Below are positions 45,215-54,624 of a DNA stretch of 64,000 nucleotides, piece by piece (positions within the stretch are counted from its first letter, which is position 1; each line of letters starts with the position of its first letter). This DNA is from Ilyonectria destructans (lineage: Eukaryota; Ascomycota; Sordariomycetes; Hypocreales; Nectriaceae), in NCBI GenBank assembly GCA_020740775.1, contig JAHEWK010000014.1, positions 496,001 to 560,000 on the forward strand. Direction: 5' to 3'. The translations under genes and the position numbers were made by a program. The notes under the pieces were generated by a model. It searched no databases. It had not been told where the DNA came from and was given only the letters and a program-made list of their open reading frames with translations.

Positions 45215-48200
45215 TGACCAGGAGACAACGACTCGAACGCCACAGATCATTACGTATCTTCCAAGCTAACGTCGGCAAGGACTCGGCATCGCACGACTGT
45301 ACGCTGGCTCTTGCCGATAGAAGCAGTTACGATATCGTGATGCTCCAAGAGCCTTGGACCAGTATGCGGAATAACCGCTGCACGACAAAGAACCACACTG
45401 CATATCGAACCTTCTCTCCTGTATCGACCTGGGAGGGAAATAGCACACGACCGAGGGTTATGACCTATATATCCCTCCGCAGCAAGCTAAACGCCGACCA
45501 GCTTCAGCCCGAGCCCAGGCCCTCTAGAGATATCCTCTTAATACGGGCTCGCGGCATCTCTTTCCTTAATATCTATCGCCAACCGACCACACTAGAAACC
45601 CTTAACTTCTTGGACCGCTGGGAAGTCCCTAGCCGGTGCCTTATTGCCGGAGACTTTAACGCCTCACACACACTCTGGCAAGCAGGGCCCCATCGCAACC
45701 AAGGGGCTCAGATTGCAGACTGGATTGAAAGCAGCGATCTTGCTGTTCTTAACCAGCCAAACCAGCTAACTAATAAATACGATAATATTCTTGACCTAGC
45801 GATCTCGAATATCCCTGCTGCAGAAGCTAGAGTGGAAGACCACCTTGCAACTAGCTCAGACCACTACACACTTAGTATCTCTCTTCCCATTCAACTAACG
45901 CCGCCGCAAGCCAGCCGGATCCGGGTCCGGATCGAGGATCCTGACGATCTAATCCGACTAGCCGAGGCCGTCTTACAGGGACAGGACTTCCTGCCAACAG
46001 CCGCAACAACAGCCGAGGAACTAGACTACGCAGCAGCCCAGCTGCTCCAGCTACTACAAGATGCGATCAAGATCGTCGGTCGGAGCCCTAAGCAGAACGG
46101 GCGCTCCGCCCCGTGGTGGACCAAGGACTGCGCGAAGGCGCACTTACGATACCAGTCAGCCAAGAGACGGGATCCTGAGGAAAACCTAGGGCCTACGACC
46201 CTCGCAAAGGATGACTTCCGTAAGATCGTCAAGAAAGCGAAGATCGACTTCTGGAGGGATATTATTAACAACGCCACCACGAACGCCGATATCTTCCGTA
46301 TCGCTGGATGGGTCCGTTCCCAGAGCGCTTTCCAGCCCCCGCCCCTCCAGGTCGGAGATAAAGTCTTCGAGACCCAGATAGACAAGGCAAACGCCCTCCG
46401 CAAAGCTACGCTCGAGAGACTAGACGCAGGGGATGACATCGAGGACCCATGGACCCCCGAGGTGCCCGATGCCCCCAGCCTCCCCTTCTCAACGCTGGTC
46501 TCGGCCGAGGAAGCAGAGGATGTAACGACGAAGACCGGAAATACATCTCCTGGTGCGGACAATATCACAACAGCTATCATCCGAGCCTGCTGGCCAGTTG
46601 TTGGCGAATATATCCGGTGGCTCTATGAGAGATGTCTCTGCTTAGGGCACCACCCGAAGGCGTTTAAAGGTGCGGAGGTTATTATGATCCCGAAGCCCGG
46701 AAAGAGAGATCTCTCTTCCCCCCGCTCTTAGAGACCGATTTCCCTCTTATCCTGCCTTGGCAAAGGGCTCGAGAGACTTATCGCAAGGCGCCTAGCCTTT
46801 ATTGCGATCGATCAGAAGGTCCTACATAAGAACCAGGCTGGGGCCCTAACAAAGAGGTCCGCCGTGGACCTCATCGCCGCCCTAGTCCATGATATCGAAG
46901 CTGCCCTTGCGAGAGGGCTTGTTGCGACCCTTGTGACGATGGATGTGCGAGGCGCCTTTGATACAGTCCTCCGGAACCGGCTTCTGCTACGCCTCCGTCA
47001 GCAGGGCTGGCCCGACGCCCTAGTCCGCTGGGTGGCTTCCTTTATGACCGACCGCACAGCCCGAGTATATTTCCAAGATGCAGCCACATCCCTATCTCCC
47101 CTAGAATGCGGCCTGCCCCAGGGCTCGCCTGTCTCGCCGATCCTTTTCCTGCTCTATATAGAGCCAGTCTACAAGATCCATATCACGCCGAACCCCTGCC
47201 CTGGGTTCAACCCGGTCACTATTATCCGCTACGGCTACGCAGATGACATCGCATCTCTCCATATAGGAGATACACTTCGCGAGACGACAGACGAAGCAGA
47301 GACTAATATCGGGCAGATAGAGGAATGGGGGTACGATAACGAAGTCAGCTTTGACCCAGTAAAGACAGAGATAATGCATTTCTCGCGAAGACAAGGAGAC
47401 GGAAGCCCTACAATCACACATAAAGACCAGACGAAGGCCCCGGAAGAAGCCCTCCGCTGGCTAGGCGTCTGGCTGGATAGGAAGCTGTCCTTTAAGACAT
47501 ACGTCGAAAAATGGGCTATCAAGGCCCGAGCTACTGCCAACCTCCTACGAGGCCTAGCCAATACAGCCCGCGGACCTCCTGCTGATAAGGTCCGCCTTGC
47601 TGTCAAAGCCTGTATCCTTCCTGTCCTGTTCTACGGTGCTGAGGCCTGGTACCCAGGAAAGACAGCGCCGCCGCTTCGATCGCAAGGGCCCGAGGTCTCT
47701 ATACAGATCCATTACCTCCTCAACCGCCTAAAAACTGTCTTACATATCGGCATCCGTGCTATCCTTCCAACCTGGAAGACGACCCCGCTAGCTGCCCTAT
47801 ATCGCGAAAGCGGCATACTGCCAGTTGAGCAGCTGCTAGATGCTATACGCCTACGACACGCAGCCCGTCTCCAATCCCTAGATCCGAGGCACCCCCTTAC
47901 AGCTAGGGCTATCATCCCCTCCCGCAGGCCGGGCCGGAAGCCGACCTACAAGACCTGTCTGCAACGGACTGCGCTACTGCTCCCGCCGTCCCCTCGGCCG
48001 GACCTCTTGCAACGTCAATACAGACCGATCGAATTACATATCCAGCCAAAGGCTCTAGCCGTCCCAGCCTTCCTTGCCTGGATTGAGACCCTATCTACAG
48101 AAGATCTTATCGTTTACTCAGACGGATCCCGATCGCAAGATGGGGCCGCGGGCCACGGTTATACCATTCATCGCAACAAACAGCCGATCGGCGAGGGGTT

Positions 48201-48948
48201 GGCCCGGCTAGGCCCCGCCGAAGTCTTCGATGCCGAAGTGGCCGGAGCTCTAGCAGGCCTACGCCACGCCACGACCCTGATCTCTAGGCCAGGCACACGG
48301 ATTTTCGTCTGCCTTGATAACACATCTGCAGCAGCTGGCCTGCTAGGCCAGCCGTCGGAATCCTCACAGGCCCAGTTCCTGGAGTTCCAATCGATCGCAC
48401 GAGCCCACGGGGCAACATCAATACGATGGTGCCCTGGCCATAAAGGCATCACCGGAAACGAACAGGCCGATAAGCTAGCCAAAGCAGGGACAGATCTGCC
48501 GGAACCACCCGAGGCAGCCCCGTCCCTGGCCTTCAATCGAAGGAAGGCCCGAGCCCTTCCTAGATCCCTCTTTAAGAGCTGGTAGCAAGACCACGCCCCA
48601 GTCTCTTACCAATCCTACCAGCTAGAGGCTGCTGCCTCTAGCCCAGCTGAACTGCAGCTTCCCCGGAAGACTCTCCGCCACCTCCTCGCAGCTTGCTCCG
48701 GCCACGGAGACTTTGCCACATACCACGAGAGATTTGCCCACGATGCAGAGCTCAAATGCTCGTGCGGACGGCGGAAATCACCCGACCATCCCTTCTATTG
48801 CCGCAAAGTTGACCGTCGCTATCGGATAAAGTTGGGGCTTTTTCTAAAGCTGACGATCAGCCGCATAATAGGACAAGACTTCGGCGAGTTCATCGCGTTA
48901 ATAGAGGCAGCCAGTTTCTTCACGGATATCTGCCCCCATCATCGCTAG
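45208..48948 (+). pseudogene. LINE ORF2, endonuclease-reverse transcriptase-RNase H, two in-frame TAG codons
   Basis: 1,247 codons in one frame from the ATG at 45208 to the TAG at 48946-48948, broken by TAG at codon 508 (46729-46731) and codon 1126 (48583-48585). Domains: APE-like endonuclease (about 1-230: LQEPW, IAGDFNASH, TSSDHYTLSI). Reverse transcriptase (about 480-760: the KPGKRDLSSPR/RPISLLS block containing the first stop, GLPQGSPVSPILF, and YADD). RNase H (about 970-1110: YSDGSRSQDG, EVAGALAGL, WCPGHKGITGNEQADKLA). A C-terminal cluster CSCGRRKSPDHPFYC. The first stop sits where related elements have a residue between Ser-Pro-Arg-Ser and Arg-Pro-Ile-Ser. The second follows Ser-Trp, where another Trp is expected. 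As read, this copy cannot make full-length ORF2 without readthrough. Confidence 0.9.
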
Positions 48949-49511
48949 GAACCCTCGCCTAGAACCCCCGGAAGTTGCGGTAGCAGCCGCTTCGGCCCCA
49001 GACCCTTAATTACACATTCCCTCCCTCTTTCCTTTGTCTCTTTTATTCATCGGCGTTGTCGGAAGGCTCGGGCCTGCTAGGGCCCGAGCCTGGCGTCGCG
49101 TCGCGCTGCACAGCAGCTTTGAACGTGGTTTCCCCCCGGTTCCCCAAAAAAATCGGATGCTACTGCGGTCGTCGGGCCGCGCCCTGAAAATCCGCTGACG
49201 GATATCGGGTTCGAAATAATAGGTCAAATAGGGCCGCCTAATTGTTAGATGGAAGAGGAAGAAGGATCGCAATCTCGGCTCGCGTTAGAGGGATGTTATT
49301 AGACTCACACGTGACCCGGACTGCGGGTCCGAGCCACGGGCCCGGCTGGGCCCGTGGCCCCGGCCCCGGGTCGGTCGTAGCAAGCAGCCGGCTCCGGCCG
49401 AAGCTAGCTGCCCTGTACCTAGGTTTCTTTAGCTGTAGACCCCAGCCTAGCACGTCATCTTGCCCCTAGGGGATTCTGTAGACATCTAGATGTCTTCATG
49501 ACGGTAATAAT

Positions 49512-49512
<1 letters not shown>

Positions 49513-49545
<33 letters not shown>
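49513..49545 (+). repeat. (CAA)11 tail of the LINE
   Basis: Eleven uninterrupted CAA units directly before the right target-site copy, preceded by TAATAATA. This is the 3' tail of the element, a simple-repeat tail rather than poly-A. Confidence 0.9.
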
Positions 49546-49547
<2 letters not shown>

Positions 49548-49561
49548 TCATTCCATCGTCC
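49546..49561. repeat. Target-site duplication, right copy (16 bp)
   Basis: Identical to 43356-43371; resumes the permease exon (reads GRWND on the minus strand). Confidence 0.95.
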
Positions 49562-50219
49562 TAAAATTCTGTTGCCCCAAATGTTCGAGGCAGTGGCGAA
49601 AGTTAGAATTACCACAAAGAAGAGATATGTTTTCCATGCTTCGGCCTCGTATCGTCCGTTCGATGCAATCACGCTTGCGGCAGAGACAAATTGAGCTGGT
49701 GGATAGTTAGCATGATCTCCCATTCTCTTGGTGAGCTGTACATACCTGCGAAGAAACCTTCAGTTGTGACCAGAGTCAACCAGCCCGCAATGTTTATCCA
49801 ACCAACGAGGAAGCTCTAGGGTATCGCCATCAGAAATTGTCAAGATTCGTTCGAATTGGAGTACTACCATCATGTTCTTCCATCTGTCAGTGCACAGGGC
49901 GTAGACGAAGTGGTACTGGCCGCCAGCTGTTGGCCAGATAGCTGCGAGCTCTCCTAGGCTAGAGACAACGGCAAAATTGCACAGGACACAGAATATGAAG
50001 CCATAGAGAAAGGCAACAGAGCCACCCGAGGGAATCACAAGGCCCATACTCCCGGCGAGGCAAATCCAAGTGCTGGTAAAGTAATTAATTAGCTCTGCGC
50101 TCTGAATTGGTACTAGAACGCTTACTTGAGAATAGCAAAGGTCATAGCGACCATGGTCAGCCTTGATAATCGAGCTTGTAGATGCCCCTCTCCAGAAGCT
50201 AGACCGGCGGGTGTAGACG

Positions 50220-50252
50220 TCATCGTGGAAGATTGATGAGCCCTTCAAGCAT
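50220..50252 (-). promoter_or_regulatory. uORF ending across the permease start codon (ATGA)
   Basis: The minus-strand ATG at 50250-50252 opens a 10-codon frame (MLEGLINLPR) whose TGA (50220-50222) overlaps the permease ATG (50221-50223) as ATGA. This arrangement allows termination-reinitiation. Function is inferred from layout only. Confidence 0.45.
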
Positions 50253-51784
50253 AGAAGATAAAGACTTTCAATACTGGTCACTAGGGGCTGCTGGCTTGGA
50301 TTGAGGTCAAAAAAAAAACGTCGTATTCTAGGCAGGACTTTACAAACAAGCAAAAAGATATTTCAAAGGGGGTTCAATTCATCATATTCCCAGGAAAGCC
50401 GAAATACACAAGTGGGCACGGCTGGTTTATGTCGGACTGTGCAAAGCTTTAACCCCTCTCCACGACAGCTCACCATCATGGAGACTAACGGGCCCCTAAG
50501 AAGCAACAAAGTTCATCAACTAGTTAGCCGGCCGGCTGAGGAGGCGGCAGGTGACCACTAGGCCGACGGACGAATAGAGAGTCCCTTGAATCATTTGAAA
50601 TATGGATACCCATGCAAGTGTCTCGGGAAAACCAAGAGTATACTGCCATTGTTCCCATGATTGGCAGTAGAGGTTAAGTGCATGTCGGTTGATCTTTCCC
50701 GCGAGTCCGGGAGTCTAGCCATGTTGGTGTGTACAAAGCTCCGTTCAAAGCTGGGTTATTTCTGCATCGGTATGCAACAACCAATCAGAAGAGACGAGAA
50801 GCGTTGTTAGAAATAGGATCAAGTAAGTGGACAATGTTGCAGGACCATAAGTCTTGTATGTTTTATATGCTGAAGACAGTCCTTGGAAGTGGCCACCACC
50901 ATCAATATACTCATTTGCCAACTGGGTCATACAAGCGGTGGTTCGGAATGTCGGAATTGTTCCACTATCAATTAATCCCTTCTTGCTTCTTGCCACTCCA
51001 CCGAGAGAATCCGTAAAGAGTAAAATAGCGAGTTCTGCGAAAAGAGGTAATAATAGTCAGGGATTCCAGTCATTAGATGCGATCTGACTAGCGTTCGGTC
51101 ACAAGACGGAGGCGCAGAAGGCCATCGATCAACTGGTGCTAATACCAGATGGGCAATTATTACCAACAGAGTGATATCGCTTCAGGTCGATCTAGCAAGG
51201 GAACTAGAGAAGAACCGGCAAATACAACCATGGCGTCGTGGAACTCGACTTGCTTGCGTAGCGGTGCGGGCGCTGCATGCCGAAAGTCTGAGCCGGTAAT
51301 AATTCCCGTTCTGGCTCTAGCGGCTGATAAGTTGACATCTGAAGCTTCCCCGCAAACGTGATAAGGATGCAAGATACGCCGACCAAGCATCAACTGACCA
51401 GTCAGCTAACCCGTTCCGGTTCAAATTCCCACGGAGGGAAAATGGAGCCGATTGTGGGCTTTGGGTCATTGGGATCCGAGCGAGACCCTTCCCCACGATT
51501 TGACAACTCGGCAAGGCGGAAGAGATACTCGCTGCAGAGCCGGTTGGCTGGATTAGGAGCGATCTTGCATTTGCCGGAGGCTCGCGGCGGTGGTTCCACC
51601 CATGTCCGCTTGTCAGGTATTTTGGCAGCCAAGACAACCCAAGATAGTCGAGATAATGCCAATCGCGACAGATACATAAACCCGACCTCCCTCCCAGGAA
51701 TTTTATAGTAGACCAGGCACCATTCACTCACACAATCGTCAAGGATTCGGATAGCTTTCAGAGTCTACAGGCACCAACTCCACC
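50224..51784. promoter_or_regulatory. Divergent promoter region, permease / amine oxidase, with GATA elements
   Basis: 1.56 kb. Plus-strand HGATAR sites lie at 51325-51330 (TGATAA), 51359-51364 (TGATAA), 51642-51647 (AGATAG) and 51651-51656 (AGATAA). The last two are 130-145 bp before the amine oxidase ATG. Another AGATAA is at 50256-50261 near the permease start. GATA pairs of this kind bind AreA/NIT2-type nitrogen regulators in filamentous fungi. No other coding frame looks real. Confidence 0.5.
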
Positions 51785-54031
51785 ATGCCGGCCTACCTCC
51801 CCCACCCCTTCGATCCGCTCACGAGCGTCGAGATTGAGCTGGCCATTGCCATCGTCAAGCGAGCTCATGGCGAAGTCAACTTCCACGTCGTCTCGCTGCA
51901 GGAGCCCCGCAAGGCTCAGATGACTGCATGGCTCGCCGACTCCCAGAATACTCCCCGACCTGACCGTGTCGCCGAGGTGGTAGTTATCGCCGCCGGTGGC
52001 AAGGTCTACGAGGGCTTGGTCGACCTCGACGGACCCAAGATCACCAAGTGGGTCCAGGTTCACGGAGCCCAGCCCATTGTAAGTCTTCCAATTTGCATAT
52101 ACAACTTCGGCGCTGACATGAAACAAAGATCACCATTGAGGAGCTCTCGGCTGTTGAGCACGCCTGCCGTGTCGACCCCAAGGTCATCGAGCAGTGCGGT
52201 ATTAGCGGCATCCCCGCGGATGAGATGCACAAGGTCTACTGCGACCCCTGGACGATCGGTTACGACGAGCGATTCGGAAGCAACGTGCGACTTCAGCAGG
52301 CTCTGATGTACTACCGCCCCGATGTCGACAACTGCCAGTACCAGTACCCTCTGGACTTCTGCCCCATCTGGAACGCCACCGAGAAGAAGATTATCGCCAT
52401 CGATATTCCCAAGATTCGCCGACCTCTGCGGTTGAACCCCCCCCTGGAGTACCACCACCTCGCCATTGAGAAGCAGGGCGGCTACCGAACTAACCTGAAG
52501 CCCATCAACATCACCCAGCCCGAGGGCGTCTCCTTCAAGATGTCCGGCACCGGCCGCGAGATTGAGTGGCAGAACTGGAAGTTCCACATCGGCTTCAACT
52601 ACAGGGAAGGCCTGGTGTTCAACAACATCACCTTCAACGACAAGGGCAATGTTCGCCCCATCTTCTACCGCATGTCTCTTGCCGAGATGGTTGTCCCCTA
52701 CGGCAACCCCGAGCACCCTCACCAGCGCAAGCACGCCTTCGATCTCGGAGAGTACGGCGCTGGTTACCTAACCAACAGTCTCGCTCTTGGCTGTGACTGC
52801 AAGGGATCCATCCACTACCTCGATGCCTTCATGCCCACCCAGGCTGGTGGCGTCAGGAAGGTCAAGAACGCCATCTGCATCCACGAGGAGGATGATGGCA
52901 TCCTTTTCAAGCACACCGACTTCAGAGACGACTCGACCATTGTGACCCGGGCACGAAAGCTGATTGTTCAGCAAATCTTCACTGCTGCCAACTACGAGTA
53001 CGCCGTGCAGTGGGTTTTCCATGTAAGTGCAGCCTCCTCCGCCACTCGGCCGAGTAATTACTAACAACCCAATAGCAAGACGGAACCATCCAGCCCGACA
53101 TCAAGCTGACCGGTATCCTCAACACCTACGTCATGCACGAGGGCGAGGATACCCACGGCTGGGGTACTGAGGTGTCCAAGGGTCAGTCGCTCACGCTCTC
53201 CCGTGTCTTTGACTTGTGCTAATTCCCTGCAGGTGTCAACGCCCACAACCACCAGCATCTTTTCTGCCTTCGCATCAACCCCAACATCGACGGCCAGAAC
53301 AACTCAGTCCACATGGTTGACGCCATGGCATCAGATGCCCCCGTCGGCAGCCCCGAGAACTTCTACGGAAACGCCTTCTACGCGAAGCGCACCAAGCTCG
53401 AAACCACCGCACAGTCCATGACCGATTACAACGGCGCGACCTCAAGGACGTGGGACATGGTCAACGAGAATGTCATCAACTCTCAGAGCGGCAAGCCCGT
53501 GTCATACAAGATTGTGAGCCGAGAGGTACCTGGGTTACTACCCAAGGAGGGATCGCTCGTGTGGAAGCGAGCCGGCTTTGCCCGCCACGCCGTGCATGTT
53601 ACCAAGTGTAAGCGAACCATGTTACGATTACTCTCGACAATTACAGCATGCTAACAACCACCTTAGATGCCGATGATCAGCTCTGGCCCGCTGGTGACCA
53701 CGTCCCCCAGACCTCTGGTGCGCCCTCACACGGTCTGACCGAGTGGATTGGCGATGGTGCCGAGTCCGTCTCCAACACTGATGTCGTTCTCTGGCACACG
53801 TTCGGAATCACGCATTTCCCTGCCCCCGAGGACTTCCCCGTCATGCCCGCCGAGCCCATCACGCTGCTGTTGCGGCCGCGTCACTTCTTCACCTGCAACC
53901 CCGTTATGGATGTGCCAGCGTCGTACTCCATTACGCCTAGCCAGGTTGCGGCCAAGGGCCAGGGCGCGCGGGACGCGACGGACAAGGTCAGCGAGTTGGC
54001 GCTGGGCGGATGCTGCAAGACTAAGCTGTGA
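51785..54031 (+). CDS. Copper amine oxidase (TPQ-dependent primary amine oxidase)
   Basis: Five exons: 51785-52078, 52129-53022, 53076-53181, 53233-53607, 53667-54031; 677 residues, normal for the family. The order is the N2/N3 domains, then the large beta-sandwich catalytic domain. Visible active site: general base D303 (FDLGEYGAG); Y387 in AANYEYAVQW (consensus N-Y-D/E), which self-processes to topaquinone; copper ligands H436 and H438 (VNAHNHQH); and H606 (GITHFPAPEDFPVMP). It oxidises primary amines to aldehyde, ammonia and H2O2, supplying nitrogen. The C-terminus Thr-Lys-Leu resembles a weak peroxisomal PTS1; fungal enzymes of this class are often peroxisomal. Upstream GATA sites suggest nitrogen control. 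The Zn2Cys6 gene 0.6 kb downstream on the same strand may be its regulator (inference). Confidence 0.96.
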
Positions 54032-54588
54032 ACGATTAAGCATTGAGCGTGGATATCCATAATGATAGAATGATAGAAATGTACCACTTTACAATACGTA
54101 AACCAGGGTCTCGCATCTGCAACTAAAAGTGACAAGCACCCGGTACGGAATGATTCCTTATCAACAAGCGAGGTGGACTTTGGTCCCTGTAGTAGCGGCA
54201 TCGGCCAAGGATGGTGTTGGCCAGCTAAAAATGATGACAAAACTGGACCGTGATAGGCTGCGAACCGACCAACAGGCGATAAGACTAGGTTGGAACCGAC
54301 AAAGCCGAAGCCGCGAAGCCTGTCTCGGCGGAGCGGGTAATTCTGTCGTTTGGTGTGCTTGTGGATCGAGATAATTGGATGCTCAGAAGGTCGCCCTCCA
54401 GCATCCATGTACACTTTGTACGTCCTTTCCTGATAAGAGTAAGGCTTTGCTTTTGGTGGCGCCCCCCGCATTCTACACGCACGTGCCAGGTATAACTGCC
54501 GTGGATCCTCTTATCGCAGCTGTCTCTCCTCTTCTCTTCCCTGTCATATCGCTTCGCCCAGTCAATCTGTGAATTTCCGCATTACACA
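54032..54588. other. Short intergenic, amine oxidase 3' flank / regulator promoter
   Basis: About 560 bp with no gene. It must hold the amine oxidase 3' UTR and the promoter of the next gene. Confidence 0.5.
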
Positions 54589-54624
54589 ATGGCCCTTTCC
54601 GATAGTCCAGTCCTCCCGACATGA
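54589..54624 (+). promoter_or_regulatory. uORF ending across the Zn2Cys6 gene start codon (ATGA)
   Basis: The ATG at 54589 in strong context (ACACAATGG: A at -3, G at +4) opens an 11-codon frame (MALSDSPVLPT). Its TGA at 54622-54624 overlaps the main ATG at 54621-54623 as ATGA. The main start also has A at -3. Translational coupling or attenuation is inferred. Confidence 0.5.

Larger units (their letters stand above)
43372..49545 (+). mobile_element. Full-length-looking Tad-like LINE retrotransposon (6,174 bp)
   Basis: Bounded by a perfect 16-bp direct duplication. Order: a ~100-nt 5' UTR; ORF1 with zinc knuckles (43475-45214); ORF2 with endonuclease, reverse transcriptase and RNase H (45208-48948, two internal stops); a ~550-nt 3' UTR; and a (CAA)11 tail. 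A two-ORF element with APE-type endonuclease, RNase H and a terminal Cys/His cluster fits the Tad/CGT1 group of fungal LINEs. Not heavily mutated by RIP: composition stays GC-rich and the frames are almost intact. Inserted antisense to the permease. Confidence 0.95.
42035..50223 (-). pseudogene. Amino acid/GABA-choline-type permease (APC family) split by a LINE
   Basis: Coding segments on minus: 50126-50223, 49868-50072, 49746-49815, 49562-49695 (plus the duplicated target site), then beyond the LINE 43350-43355, 43032-43293, 42445-42985, 42348-42393, 42216-42298, 42035-42136. Phases agree throughout, so without the insertion a protein of about 520 residues would be expected, the usual size for this family. 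Segments typical of Uga4/Hnm1-like permeases are WICLAGSMGLVIPSGG, SSLGELAAIWPTAGGQYHFV, LIGFDAVLHMTEEMPHPARD and INGTNGCTTSASRLIFSMARD, with about 12 membrane helices. The 6.2-kb insertion lies in a coding exon after residues read NRILGRWND. No other lesion seen, so inactivation looks recent. Substrate is not deducible; a short uORF precedes the start. Confidence 0.9.

Noticed and set aside
43372..49545. LTR retrotransposon
   Set aside because: No long terminal repeats, no integrase or protease; the order endonuclease-RT-RNase H, simple-repeat tail and variable-length target duplication mark a LINE.
43372..49545. Heavy RIP mutation of the LINE
   Set aside because: Both frames are nearly intact and GC-rich; only one of the two stops fits a RIP-type change.
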